Below are positions 16,409-24,288 of a stretch of 64,000 nt of DNA, one piece after another (position 1 is the stretch's first letter; every line of letters begins with the position of its first letter). A model generated the notes under the pieces. That model made no database searches. It was not told the origin of the DNA and worked only from the letters and a program-made list of their open reading frames with translations. Source of the stretch: Martinezella lusitana (GTDB lineage: Bacteria > Pseudomonadota > Alphaproteobacteria > Rhizobiales > Rhizobiaceae). The stretch lies in the NCBI RefSeq assembly GCF_010668395.1, contig NZ_WUEY01000020.1:46853-110852 (forward strand). The letters are read 5' to 3'. The position numbers and the translations under genes are program-made.

Positions 16409-17406
16409 TTCACCCTCCCTTGCGGCGCCGACTGGCTCTGTCCGATCACGGTCGGCCGCAGCGGCTTGGCGGGGGCCGGCGCCTTGTCGCGCCTCTTTGC
16501 GAAACCGAGGATCGTCATCGTGCCGGCGGTCAGCAGCACCAGCTGAACGATGCTCAGCGCACCGGCTGTGCCGAATTCAAAGCGCCCGAAACCCATGTCG
16601 TAGGTGTAGTAGGCGAGGTTCTGGGTCACCGTACCCGGTCCGCCGCGTGTCAGGATGTAGATGATGTCGAAAACCCGGAAGCTGTCGATGAAGCGCAGCA
16701 CCAGGGCCACCGTAATGTAGGGAAACAGCATCGGCAGAACGATGTGCGCAAAGGTCTGCCAGGCATTCGAACCGTCCACGCGCGCCGCCTCGTAGACGCG
16801 GCGGGGGATCGAATTGAGGCCGGCCAACAGCACCACCATGACGAAGGGCGTCCACTGCCAGGTATCGACCAGCACAAGGGTCGGCAGCGCCCAGCTCGAC
16901 GATTGCGCCCAGGCCGGCGGATCGAAGCCGAAGCTCTTCAGGAAGCTGTTCAGCGGCCCGTAGATCGGATTGAGGAAGAGATTCCAGGAAAAGCCGACGA
17001 TGATCGGCGCCACCATCATGGGGATGAGAAACAGCGAGGCATAGATCTCGCGCCCGCGCACCACCCCGTTCAGCAGCAGCGCCAGCGCCAGCCCAATCGC
17101 GATCTGCAGCGGCACGGCGATCAGTGCGAAGACCAGGGTGATCGACAGGCTGCTCCAGAAGCGCGGGTTCGACAGAGTCTTGGTGAAATTGTCGATGCCG
17201 ACCCATTCGATCGGAATGGGGATGGCAAGCTGATACGAGGTGAAGGACGCATAGATCAGGTAGGCGAAGGGCCAGATCGACAGAAGCGTCAGAAAGACAA
17301 GCGCAGGCCCCAGCAGGAGAAACGTCCCGCGCCTTTCCCTGGCGGCATCGCCTCTGGCCGCCTTGAGGGAAGGCGAGGCTGTCCCATGGACAGATATCGT
17401 GCTCAT
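16405..17406 (-). CDS. ABC sugar importer permease (MalF/UgpA type)
   Basis: A 333-residue inner-membrane permease. The start at 17406 (MSTISVHGTAS) is preferred over an upstream one at 17472 because the longer N-terminus is Arg/Pro-rich and runs through the intergenic hairpin. Membrane segments include GTFLLLGPALVFLTLLSIWP; the EAA loop is YEAARVDGSNAWQTFAHI near residue 235. It follows the binding-protein gene after a 104-bp gap holding a stable hairpin and overlaps the MalG-like gene by 4 bp. Confidence 0.92.
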   Translation of the reverse strand: MSTISVHGTASPSLKAARGDAARERRGTFLLLGPALVFLTLLSIWPFAYLIYASFTSYQLAIPIPIEWVGIDNFTKTLSNPRFWSSLSITLVFALIAVPLQIAIGLALALLLNGVVRGREIYASLFLIPMMVAPIIVGFSWNLFLNPIYGPLNSFLKSFGFDPPAWAQSSSWALPTLVLVDTWQWTPFVMVVLLAGLNSIPRRVYEAARVDGSNAWQTFAHIVLPMLFPYITVALVLRFIDSFRVFDIIYILTRGGPGTVTQNLAYYTYDMGFGRFEFGTAGALSIVQLVLLTAGTMTILGFAKRRDKAPAPAKPLRPTVIGQSQSAPQGRVK

Positions 17407-17471
17407 CGGTTCATCCACATTTCGATTGAAAATGCCGCGACCGGCTCGGCGCCCATCGCGTGGCCTCGGCA

Positions 17472-17501
17472 CCCGCCGCCATCAAATCGGATGGCGGCGG
17501 G
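17472..17501 (-). promoter_or_regulatory. Intergenic hairpin between binding-protein and permease genes
   Basis: CCCGCCGCCATC at 17472-17483 and its exact reverse complement at 17490-17501 form a 12-bp perfect stem with a 6-nt loop (AAATCG on the plus strand). It sits 9 bp past the stop of the binding-protein gene, with no T-run, so it looks like an mRNA-stabilising or attenuating element that keeps binding-protein transcript in excess, as known for malE-malF. Confidence 0.75.
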
Positions 17502-17510
17502 CCGGGAGGA

Positions 17511-19007
17511 TCAGGACCAGTAGCCCTGCTTGATCATCCGTTGACGGTATTCGTCGTAGTGCGCGATCTGCCGGTCGCGGCCGTAGGTTTCAGTCGTTTC
17601 CTCGAATTCGCCGGTAATCGCTTGCAGCGCATCCTTCGTCGATACCTGGCCGGTGACAGCTTGCGGGATGTGCTGCATGATGGAGGCGAGGTAGCGGTTG
17701 GTGCCGGGGATCGATATGTCCAGATATGTCTTGGGACTGGCCAGCTGCGCCTTGCTGATGCTGGCGAAATTGTCCGCGAAACCGGATTCCGCTTGCAGCG
17801 GGAAGGTCGTCTTGGCATCGTCGAACATGCTGTTGCGCCACGGATCCATCAGCGATTGCTCGAAGGTTTCCGCCACCCAGCGATTGGCGTTCTTGGACTG
17901 CTGCAGCCAGGCGATGACCGAGAATGCGCCTTCCTTGTTTTTTGAGTTGCCGGCGATGCCGACCGCGCGTCCATAGGGCAGGATCGTCACGTCACCATAG
18001 CTGTGGGCGCATTTGATTTTGCCGGCAACCTTGGAAATCTTGCCTTCCGCGGCACCCTTCGGCATGTCGGTCCACCAGTTCGCCTGGGCGACCTTGCCTT
18101 CGAAGAAGATCTGGCGGCCGACGTCCCAGGGCATGGCTGCAGCCAGGTCCTTCGGCATGAAGGCGGTCATTTCCTTGTAGCGATCGACCGCTTCCTCTAC
18201 GACATCGTTGCTGATGAGCGGCTTCATCTTCTCGTCGAAAAGTTCGCCGTAGCGCATGCCCTTTTCGGCTTGCAACTGCACGAGGTGATTGATGAAGAAA
18301 GCGTAGACGAAGAAGCTGGTGACCTCTACGCTGCCATAAAGGTTTTTGTCCGGCCGCGTGAAGAATTCGGAAGTGTCGCGATATTGCTTGTAGGTCTTCG
18401 GGGCGCTGAGGTCGTAGCCATACTTCGCCTTGAAGGCCGTCATTTCCTGATCGTTCTCGAACAGGTCGGTACGGTAGGTGTTGATGAACATATCGCCGTC
18501 GATCATGACGCCGACGACCTTGTTCTCATAGATGTTCAACTGCTGGAACGGCTTAGCGATGTCGGAGAAATTCAGCTTGTCCAGCGAGCCGACATCCGCC
18601 AGCGGGGTGAGGAACGGGCCGAAGTCGCCCACGAAATTCGGCCAGAAATCGAAGACATCGAAGCGAGCCGTACCCTGGCGCAGGGCAAGCAGGTTCTGGT
18701 CGTACATGTTGCCAAGCGGGTAGGACGCGAAATCGACCTCGATGCCCGTCGCCGCCTTGAATTCCGGCGCGAAGGTCTTGAGGATCGGCGTGAAGGCGCC
18801 GCTGTCGAGGCCGACCGTCACCTTACCGGAGCCGCCAGCGGCCGCTGCCGACAGCACGCCGCCGAAGGTGGACAGCGTCGCGGCCGCCCCGAAGAGGGCC
18901 GAGCGGCGCATAAGCTCGCGCCGCGAAATCAGGCCCCGGGTATCGATGCTGGAAAGCGTGTCGAGATCGCGTTCGGCGACTTCGGATCGTTTGAAAATGC
19001 GATGCAT
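17511..19007 (-). CDS. ABC sugar importer substrate-binding protein (Tat-type signal)
   Basis: A 498-residue periplasmic extracellular solute-binding protein of the family 1 type. The N-terminus is long: about 27 residues precede SRRELMRRSALFGAAATLS, a twin-arginine-like motif followed by a hydrophobic stretch and AAAAGG, so Tat export of a folded protein is likely. The mature part starts near KVTVGLDSGAFTPILKTFAP. It is the first gene of the minus-strand sugar operon, with the MocR-type regulator divergent 155 bp away. The ligand is not readable from sequence; the downstream kinases imply a monosaccharide or polyol. Confidence 0.9.
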   Translation of the reverse strand: MHRIFKRSEVAERDLDTLSSIDTRGLISRRELMRRSALFGAAATLSTFGGVLSAAAAGGSGKVTVGLDSGAFTPILKTFAPEFKAATGIEVDFASYPLGNMYDQNLLALRQGTARFDVFDFWPNFVGDFGPFLTPLADVGSLDKLNFSDIAKPFQQLNIYENKVVGVMIDGDMFINTYRTDLFENDQEMTAFKAKYGYDLSAPKTYKQYRDTSEFFTRPDKNLYGSVEVTSFFVYAFFINHLVQLQAEKGMRYGELFDEKMKPLISNDVVEEAVDRYKEMTAFMPKDLAAAMPWDVGRQIFFEGKVAQANWWTDMPKGAAEGKISKVAGKIKCAHSYGDVTILPYGRAVGIAGNSKNKEGAFSVIAWLQQSKNANRWVAETFEQSLMDPWRNSMFDDAKTTFPLQAESGFADNFASISKAQLASPKTYLDISIPGTNRYLASIMQHIPQAVTGQVSTKDALQAITGEFEETTETYGRDRQIAHYDEYRQRMIKQGYWS

Positions 19008-19133
19008 AACGGTGTGTCCTCCCAGATCACATGGTCCTCATCGGCTGAATTCCCCGTTCCGTCCGCCTGAGCCTCCAATCTCTGGCGACGGGCAAATTCA
19101 GCTTTCGTCAGGAGACTATGCATGTTAATGAAC

Positions 19134-19157
19134 TATGACAATCAAAATATTGCCATA
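19134..19157. promoter_or_regulatory. Candidate operator palindrome upstream of the MocR-type gene
   Basis: TATGACAAT at 19134-19142 and ATTGCCATA at 19149-19157 form an inverted repeat (8 of 9 positions) with a 6-nt A/T-rich spacer. It ends 5 bp before the regulator's ATG in the 155-bp divergent region, where a MocR-type protein would be expected to bind to control itself and the sugar operon. No clear ribosome-binding site lies before the ATG. Confidence 0.45.
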
Positions 19158-19162
19158 CTTAA

Positions 19163-20536
19163 ATGACGATCAATATGATACAATTCGGCGATAAGCCCGG
19201 CTATGCCTCCATCGTTGCCACGATCGTCGATGGAATTGCGCGCCGTATCCTCGTTGCCGGAGAGCGGCTGCCGCCACAACGCGAACTCGCGCACCAGCTT
19301 GGCGTCGCGATCGCCACGGTCGGTCGCGCATACACGCAACTGGAGAAGCAGGGTTTTGTCGAGAGCCACGTGGGGCGTGGCACCTTTATTGCCGGTGGGC
19401 GTGGGCCTTCCAGCGATATCTCAGACAATATTTCAGCTGAAACAATCGATCTCTCCGTCTATCGGGTTCCGGTTCCCGATCTCGACTCGATCCTAGCGGA
19501 CACGATGAAGGCGATCATCGCCGAACATCATCCGCAGCAGATCCTCGGCTCCTCTCCTGCGGCGGGGCAGCCCGGCCATCGCCAGTCGATGGTGAGCTGG
19601 CTGCAGCGTTCGGGTGTATTGGCGTCGGCGGCCCAGGTGATCATCACCAATGGCGGCCAGCACGCGACCATGGCCGCACTCTCGACCCTGACGCATGCCG
19701 GCGAGACAATCGCGACCGAAGAATTCACCGACCCGAAGATGAAATCGGTCGCCAGCTATCTCGATCGCAAGCTTGTCGGGGTGGATATGGATGAGGAGGG
19801 AATGATCCCGGAATCGCTCGACTTGTTGTGCCGCAACCAGACGATCGCCGCCATCTACGTCACGACGAGAGCGCAGAACCCGACCAATGCGACGCTGCCG
19901 CTGGCGCGGCGCGAAGCGATCGCCGAAATCGGCCGCCGTTACGACCTGCCGATCGTGGAAAGCGACATCTACGGCACCACGATGACCGACCCGCTTCCGC
20001 CGATCTATGCGCTGGCGCCGGAGCGCACGCATTTCATTACTAGCCTCGGGCGCATCGCCGGCCCCGGCATCAAAGTGGGCTGCCTCGTATCGCCCTTGAA
20101 CGAAGTCGCCAAGACCCAATCTGGCGTCGGCATGTCGACGGGCTCTGCCACACTTTTGGCGGCGGAGATCATTGCCCGCTGGATCGACGGCAGCCATCTC
20201 GACGGCATGATCCGCTGGCAGCAGGCCGAAAACATCCGACGGCTTTCGCTGCTGGCCACCTATCCGCTGCTGGGAACGGCACGCACCGATATCGCCAGCC
20301 CGCATGTGTGGCTGCCGCTGCCCGAACAATGGCGTGCCGAAGAATTCATCGACGCTGCTGCCGCCGACGGTATCACGATTGCGCCGACCCACAGTTTCGT
20401 GGTCGGGCGACGGCCCATGCCGCATGCGGTGCGCCTTTGCATCGGGTCGCCGGCCTCGGTGGAGACGCTCAAAGTCGCTTGCGGCCGATTGGAGCGCCTG
20501 TTGAACTCGCAACCGAAGAGCAATTTCGAGACCTAA
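19163..20536 (+). CDS. MocR-type GntR/aminotransferase-fold transcription regulator
   Basis: A 457-residue regulator: an N-terminal winged helix (LPPQRELAHQLGVAIATVGR near residue 36, then VESHVGRGTFIAGG) joined to a class I aminotransferase-like domain. The fold I landmarks TNGGQHATMAAL (about 160), QNPTNATLPLARRE (about 240) and the PLP-N1 aspartate in VESDIYG are present. The lysine that forms the Schiff base with PLP is normally in S-x-S-K-x-x-x-P-G; here the segment is SLGRIAGPGIKVG, with Arg at the Lys position. It may therefore bind PLP non-covalently or bind another effector. It is divergent from the sugar operon and is its likely regulator. Confidence 0.88.
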   Translation: MTINMIQFGDKPGYASIVATIVDGIARRILVAGERLPPQRELAHQLGVAIATVGRAYTQLEKQGFVESHVGRGTFIAGGRGPSSDISDNISAETIDLSVYRVPVPDLDSILADTMKAIIAEHHPQQILGSSPAAGQPGHRQSMVSWLQRSGVLASAAQVIITNGGQHATMAALSTLTHAGETIATEEFTDPKMKSVASYLDRKLVGVDMDEEGMIPESLDLLCRNQTIAAIYVTTRAQNPTNATLPLARREAIAEIGRRYDLPIVESDIYGTTMTDPLPPIYALAPERTHFITSLGRIAGPGIKVGCLVSPLNEVAKTQSGVGMSTGSATLLAAEIIARWIDGSHLDGMIRWQQAENIRRLSLLATYPLLGTARTDIASPHVWLPLPEQWRAEEFIDAAAADGITIAPTHSFVVGRRPMPHAVRLCIGSPASVETLKVACGRLERLLNSQPKSNFET

Positions 20537-20560
20537 AGACGGACAATGGAGGAACAGACG

Positions 20561-21634
20561 GTGGAACGGCAGGGAGGCTCAGTTCTGATCGTGGGCGCAA
20601 GCGGTGTCGTCGGCCGCGCGGCGCTGGATACCTATGCGGCGGACGAAAGCTGGAAGGTCACGGGCCTGTCGCGCAAGCGGCCGGCCATGGACGGCCGGAC
20701 GGCCTGGCTGGAGGCCGACCTGCTCGGCGGCGATGGTTTGCGGGACGGCGTTGCCGCGGCCGGGCCCTTCAGCCATGTCGTCTATGCCGCCCTACAGGAA
20801 GAGACCGACTTGGTCAGCGGCTGGACGTCGCAGCACCAGATCGGCCTCAACGAGGCAATGCTGAAGCGACTGCTCGATGCGGTCGGTCCCTTCGAACATC
20901 TGACGCTTCTGCAGGGGACGAAGGCCTATGGCGTTCATCACGGGTCCTATCGGATGCCGGCCAGGGAATGCGATCCGCGGTTCATCGCTTCGAATTTCTA
21001 CTATGAGCAAGAGGATCTGGCCCGCGCCCGCGGCGAACGCGACGGATTTGGCGTCACGGTACTGCGTCCGCAGATCGTCTGCGGCTTCGCGCTCGGCAAT
21101 CCGATGAACGCCGTAACGGCGCTCGGCGTCTATGCCTCAATTTGCCGGGAGCTCGAACAGCCGCTGCGTTTTCCGGGCGGACCGGCTTGCCTGCAGGAAG
21201 CGGTGGACGCACGGCTCTTGGGGCGGGCCATCAAATGGGCGGGAAGCGAACAGCGTTGCCGCGGGGAAATCTACAACATTGCCAACGGCGATTGCTTCTC
21301 CTGGCCGACGTTGTGGCCATCGTTCGCCAGACGTTTCGGCGTAGAGCCGGGGATCAACCATCCGTTTTCGCTCGCGGAGGTCATGGCGGACAAGGGCCCG
21401 ATATGGGACCGTATCGTTCTGAAGCACAGCCTCGTGCCGCATCGCTACGAGCAGATGGTCTCGTCCTGGCAGTTCATGGATTATCTGCTGCGACATGGCC
21501 GCACCTATCCGCATCATTCTATCGTCTCAACGATCAAGGCACGCCAGCACGGTTTTCACGACTGCATGGATACGGAAGAGATGTTCGACGAAATATTCGA
21601 AGACCTTCAACGCGCCAAAATTCTTCCGCGTTGA
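20561..21634 (+). CDS. NAD(P)-dependent reductase of the PRISE / extended-SDR type
   Basis: An extended SDR with the cofactor loop VLIVGASGVVGRAA at the N-terminus and the GTKAYGVH block near residue 125 that recalls progesterone 5-beta-reductase/iridoid-synthase-like (PRISE) proteins; a Tyr-x-x-x-Lys pair is not in the classical form, as in that family. I prefer the GTG start at 20561 (357 residues), since GGAGGA at 20548-20553 is well placed for it; the ATG at 20546 (362 residues) overlaps that ribosome-binding site and lacks one of its own. It lies 24 bp after the regulator on the same strand and may act on an enone or carbonyl linked to the module's substrate. Confidence 0.82.
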   Translation: MERQGGSVLIVGASGVVGRAALDTYAADESWKVTGLSRKRPAMDGRTAWLEADLLGGDGLRDGVAAAGPFSHVVYAALQEETDLVSGWTSQHQIGLNEAMLKRLLDAVGPFEHLTLLQGTKAYGVHHGSYRMPARECDPRFIASNFYYEQEDLARARGERDGFGVTVLRPQIVCGFALGNPMNAVTALGVYASICRELEQPLRFPGGPACLQEAVDARLLGRAIKWAGSEQRCRGEIYNIANGDCFSWPTLWPSFARRFGVEPGINHPFSLAEVMADKGPIWDRIVLKHSLVPHRYEQMVSSWQFMDYLLRHGRTYPHHSIVSTIKARQHGFHDCMDTEEMFDEIFEDLQRAKILPR

Positions 21635-21669
21635 CCGACCGACTACTGCTTTTTGAATCCGTTGCCGGT

Positions 21670-21690
21670 GGTTCGATTCCCTTCAAGAGC
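21670..21690 (+). repeat. Copy B of a 21-nt imperfect direct repeat (T-loop-like)
   Basis: Matches 1885-1905 at 19 of 21 positions. It begins GGTTCGATTCCC, which reads like a tRNA T-loop followed by the T-stem, but the 5' T-stem half does not pair and no tRNA body is present. It lies 35 bp after the PRISE-type gene and at the edge of the gene graveyard, so it may be a scar of site-specific integration. Confidence 0.4.
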
Positions 21691-21769
21691 AATGCTATCT
21701 GAACTGCTGTCCACCTATGCCCTCAATGGCGTCGAATGGAGTTGGGGGGCTTTGTATCGCGAAGACTGA

Positions 21770-22520
21770 GCAGCCCGGTCGCAGTATAGCGGTTGGCGGG
21801 ATGGTCCAGGCCAAGATTGTCTCTCAAGGTGATACCTCCGTAATCGCTACGAACATAGCCGCGTCCCTGCAGGAGTGGGATGACATGATCGATCCTGGTT
21901 TGCATCGCGAACACCAACTCGGCATGCGCGGCGGCAAAATCGAGGCCCGCCGGCGAGGCGCCCGCCTGGACGATCACAGGTTGCTCCTGCGGCGAACGTG
22001 CAATTTTGAGCGGTCCGCGGACGCTAAACAGATCGCCGATATGATCGAGTGGAACAGTTTCCTCGGATCGAAATATTGCCCGCTCTGCCGGTCCCGCAGG
22101 AATGCATCGTCGTCCCAACTGTCCCACAGGCCTTTGACCACAGAGATGAACTCCTCGGCCCGCCGATAACGCTCGTCGTGGTCGAAATGGCTCTGACGGG
22201 AAAATTTACGCGCCTCGTTCTGGTTCGATGAGGTCACCACGTTCCAGCTAGCCCGCCCCTTACTGATGTGGTCGAGGGAGGTATAGCGGCGGGCGATATT
22301 GCAGGGCTCGCTATAGGACGTCGTCGCGGTTCCGACCAGGCCGATATGGCACGTGACGGCCGCCATGGCCGACAGCAGGGTGGTGGGCTCGAAATAGGCC
22401 ATATATTGCGGCCAACGGCTGAGCGCTGCGAGGTTTCCGTGCCGCACGGCCAGTGCATCGGCAAGGAAGATGAAATCGAAGCGGCTCCCTCGGCCGTGCG
22501 GGCGACATCGAGATAGTGGC
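21770..22520 (-). pseudogene. Decayed NtaA/SnaA/DszA-type FMN-dependent monooxygenase
   Basis: A broken bacterial luciferase-like monooxygenase read across three frames. HYLDVARTAE (about 22518-22489) and FDFIFLADALAV (about 22480 downward) are in different frames; the second frame continues through TTLLSAMAAVT, SLDHISKGRASWNVVTS, DHDERYRRAEEF and VVKGLWDSWDDDAF to YFDP. A single-base shift near 22055 then moves to the frame giving PLDHIGDLFSVRGPLKIARS and QPVIVQAGASPAG. After AELVFAMQ (about 21900) some 170-190 residues are missing, and the text jumps to the C-terminal GGITLRDNLGL. At least two frameshifts and one internal deletion mean it is non-functional. Its 5' end abuts the IS6-type fragment. 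Confidence 0.85.
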
Positions 22521-22529
22521 CGATTGACA

Positions 22530-22670
22530 GACGACCAATTCGTCGAGATGCCACTTGTCGGCAAATCTTCTCCGCGACCGCCGCCGGATGGTGCGGGCAT
22601 AGTCTTGACCGAACTTGGCGGCCCATTTCGCGACAGTCTGGAACGAAACATCAATGCCGCGCTCAGCCAT
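22530..22670 (-). mobile_element. IS6-family transposase fragment
   Basis: About 47 residues of an IS6-type transposase N-terminal region: MAERGIDVSFQTVAKWAAKF, then DYARTIRRRSRRR and DKWHLDELVV, which includes the first catalytic aspartate region (WHLDE). The rest of the transposase and recognisable terminal repeats are missing. The homology stops about 10 bp before the decayed monooxygenase begins, which suggests the element inserted there and was later lost by deletion. Confidence 0.75.
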
Positions 22671-22838
22671 GTTCCACCAAAGTCGTTTCTTCGTCGGCGT
22701 TAGTTGTCTCCTCGTAAGCCCGACCACACCCGTCCTCTTCAAAGCAGCTGGGAAATCTTACCGTGCCCGTTGGCGAACTGTCTGCTCAGCGCATCCCTGT
22801 CGAGCGTAATTTGCGGTTCCGCCATAAGATTCACTTGA

Positions 22839-22876
22839 ATCATATATTGACTAAATAGAAACATATGGATCATATG
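22839..22876 (+). promoter_or_regulatory. Candidate promoter/operator region before the aminotransferase gene
   Basis: TTGACT at 22847-22852 could be a -35 box. ATCATAT occurs twice, at 22839-22845 and 22869-22875 (30 bp apart, about three helical turns), and CATATG-GAT-CATATG spans 22862-22876. No strong -10 is apparent. Regulation by the downstream RpiR-type protein is plausible but unproven. Confidence 0.3.
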
Positions 22877-22895
22877 CCCTGAAATGGAGGGCGCC

Positions 22896-24218
22896 ATGAG
22901 CCATATATTTCATCGTTTCCCCGGAAATCTGCCGCCCGTCGCCGTTGCGGGCGATGGGGTTTTCATCATCGACAAGGATGGGAAACGCTATCTCGATGCC
23001 TCCGGGGGCGCTGCCGTCTCCTGCCTGGGCCATTCGAACGCCCGGGTTCGGGATGCCATTATTACCCAGGGCCAGAAACTCGCGTTTGCGCACACGTCGT
23101 TCTTTACGAGCGAACCGGCCGAAGAGCTTGCCGAATTCCTGGTTCGCAGGACGCCCGAAACGCTGACGAAGGTGCATTATGTGTCCGGCGGGTCCGAGGC
23201 CGTCGAAACGGCGTTGAAGCTTGCGAGGCAGTATTTCGTGGCGAAGGGCGAGCCCAAGCGCGGCGTCATCATTTCGCGCGAGCGAAGCTATCATGGCGCC
23301 ACGCTGGGCGCGGTCGCGATCAGCGGAAATGCCTGGCGGCGTGCGCCGTTCGAACCGCTGCTGTTCAAGTCGGTGCAGATCGCGGCCTGCTATCCCTATC
23401 GCGGCAAGCAGGGCAACGAGACCGATCTCGACTACGGCCTGCGCGTGGCAAACGAGCTGGAGCGCGAAATTCTCGCACGCGAGCCGGGAACGGTCGCTGC
23501 TTTCGTCGCCGAGACCGTCGTCGGTGCGACGGCCGGAGCCGTGCCGCCGGTCGAGGGTTATTTCAAGCGTATCCGCGAGATTTGCGACCAGTACGGTGTC
23601 CTCCTTATCCTCGACGAGGTCATGAGCGGCATGGGCCGGACCGGCAGCCTGTTCGCTTTCGAGCAGGAAGGCATTTCTCCCGATATCGTCACCATCGCAA
23701 AGGGCATGGGCGCCGGCTATCAGCCGATCGGCGCGGCCATCTGCACCCAGGAGATCTTCGATACCATCAATAGCGACGGCGGCTTTGCCCACGGTCACAC
23801 CTATCTGGGGCACGCGATCGCCTGTGCCGCCGCGCTCGAAGTCCAGAAGGTCATCGAAGACGAAAACCTTCTGGAAAATGTTCGCGCCGTGGCCCGCTAC
23901 CTGTCCGAAAGCCTCAACGAGCGGTTCGGTCAGCATCCGAATGTCGGCGATATCCGGGGGCGGGGACTTTTCCAGGCCATTGAGCTCGTCGAGGATCGCG
24001 AGAGCAAAAGGCCGTTCCAGGCCTCGCGCAAGCTGCATGCGGTGATCAAGAAGAACGCCATGCAGCGCGGGCTGATGGTCTATCCGACCGGCGGCGTGGC
24101 CGACGGCAAGGCCGGCGATCATGTTCTCCTCGCGCCGCCCTACATCGTTACCCGCGGCGAGGTCGATATCATCGTCGACCGCCTGGCCTCGGCCGTCACC
24201 GCCGCCCTCGAATCCTGA
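22896..24218 (+). CDS. Class III aminotransferase (omega-amino acid/diamine type)
   Basis: A 440-residue PLP-dependent aminotransferase of the omega-transaminase family. Seen: SGGSEAVETALKLARQYF near residue 90 (phosphate loop), RSYHGATLGAVAISG near 130, LILDEVMSGMGRTG near 238 with the PLP aspartate, and the Schiff-base lysine in TIAKGMGAGYQPIGA near 268. The start at 22896 is chosen because GGAGGG precedes it closely; an ATG at 22884 is an alternative. It likely moves an amino group from the amine released by the ureohydrolases of the same locus, for example 4-aminobutyrate or beta-alanine, to a 2-oxo acid. The gap to the RpiR gene carries a palindrome. Confidence 0.9.
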   Translation: MSHIFHRFPGNLPPVAVAGDGVFIIDKDGKRYLDASGGAAVSCLGHSNARVRDAIITQGQKLAFAHTSFFTSEPAEELAEFLVRRTPETLTKVHYVSGGSEAVETALKLARQYFVAKGEPKRGVIISRERSYHGATLGAVAISGNAWRRAPFEPLLFKSVQIAACYPYRGKQGNETDLDYGLRVANELEREILAREPGTVAAFVAETVVGATAGAVPPVEGYFKRIREICDQYGVLLILDEVMSGMGRTGSLFAFEQEGISPDIVTIAKGMGAGYQPIGAAICTQEIFDTINSDGGFAHGHTYLGHAIACAAALEVQKVIEDENLLENVRAVARYLSESLNERFGQHPNVGDIRGRGLFQAIELVEDRESKRPFQASRKLHAVIKKNAMQRGLMVYPTGGVADGKAGDHVLLAPPYIVTRGEVDIIVDRLASAVTAALES

Positions 24219-24232
24219 TGCCGGAAGCCCGC

Positions 24233-24252
24233 GTTGAAACATTTGTTTCAAC
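24233..24252. promoter_or_regulatory. Candidate RpiR operator palindrome
   Basis: GTTGAAAC at 24233-24240 and GTTTCAAC at 24245-24252 form a perfect 8-bp inverted repeat with spacer ATTT; a third half-site-like GTGAAAC follows at 24253-24259. It lies in the 70-bp gap just before the RpiR-type gene, so autoregulation is the simplest reading. There is no T-run that would make it a terminator. Confidence 0.5.
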
Positions 24253-24288
24253 GTGAAACAGTGCCGTTTTCCGACCGAGGGTAACGGC

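Noticed and set aside
21670..21690. Possible tRNA gene end
   Set aside because: Only T-loop-like bases are present; no acceptor, D or anticodon arms could be assembled around it.
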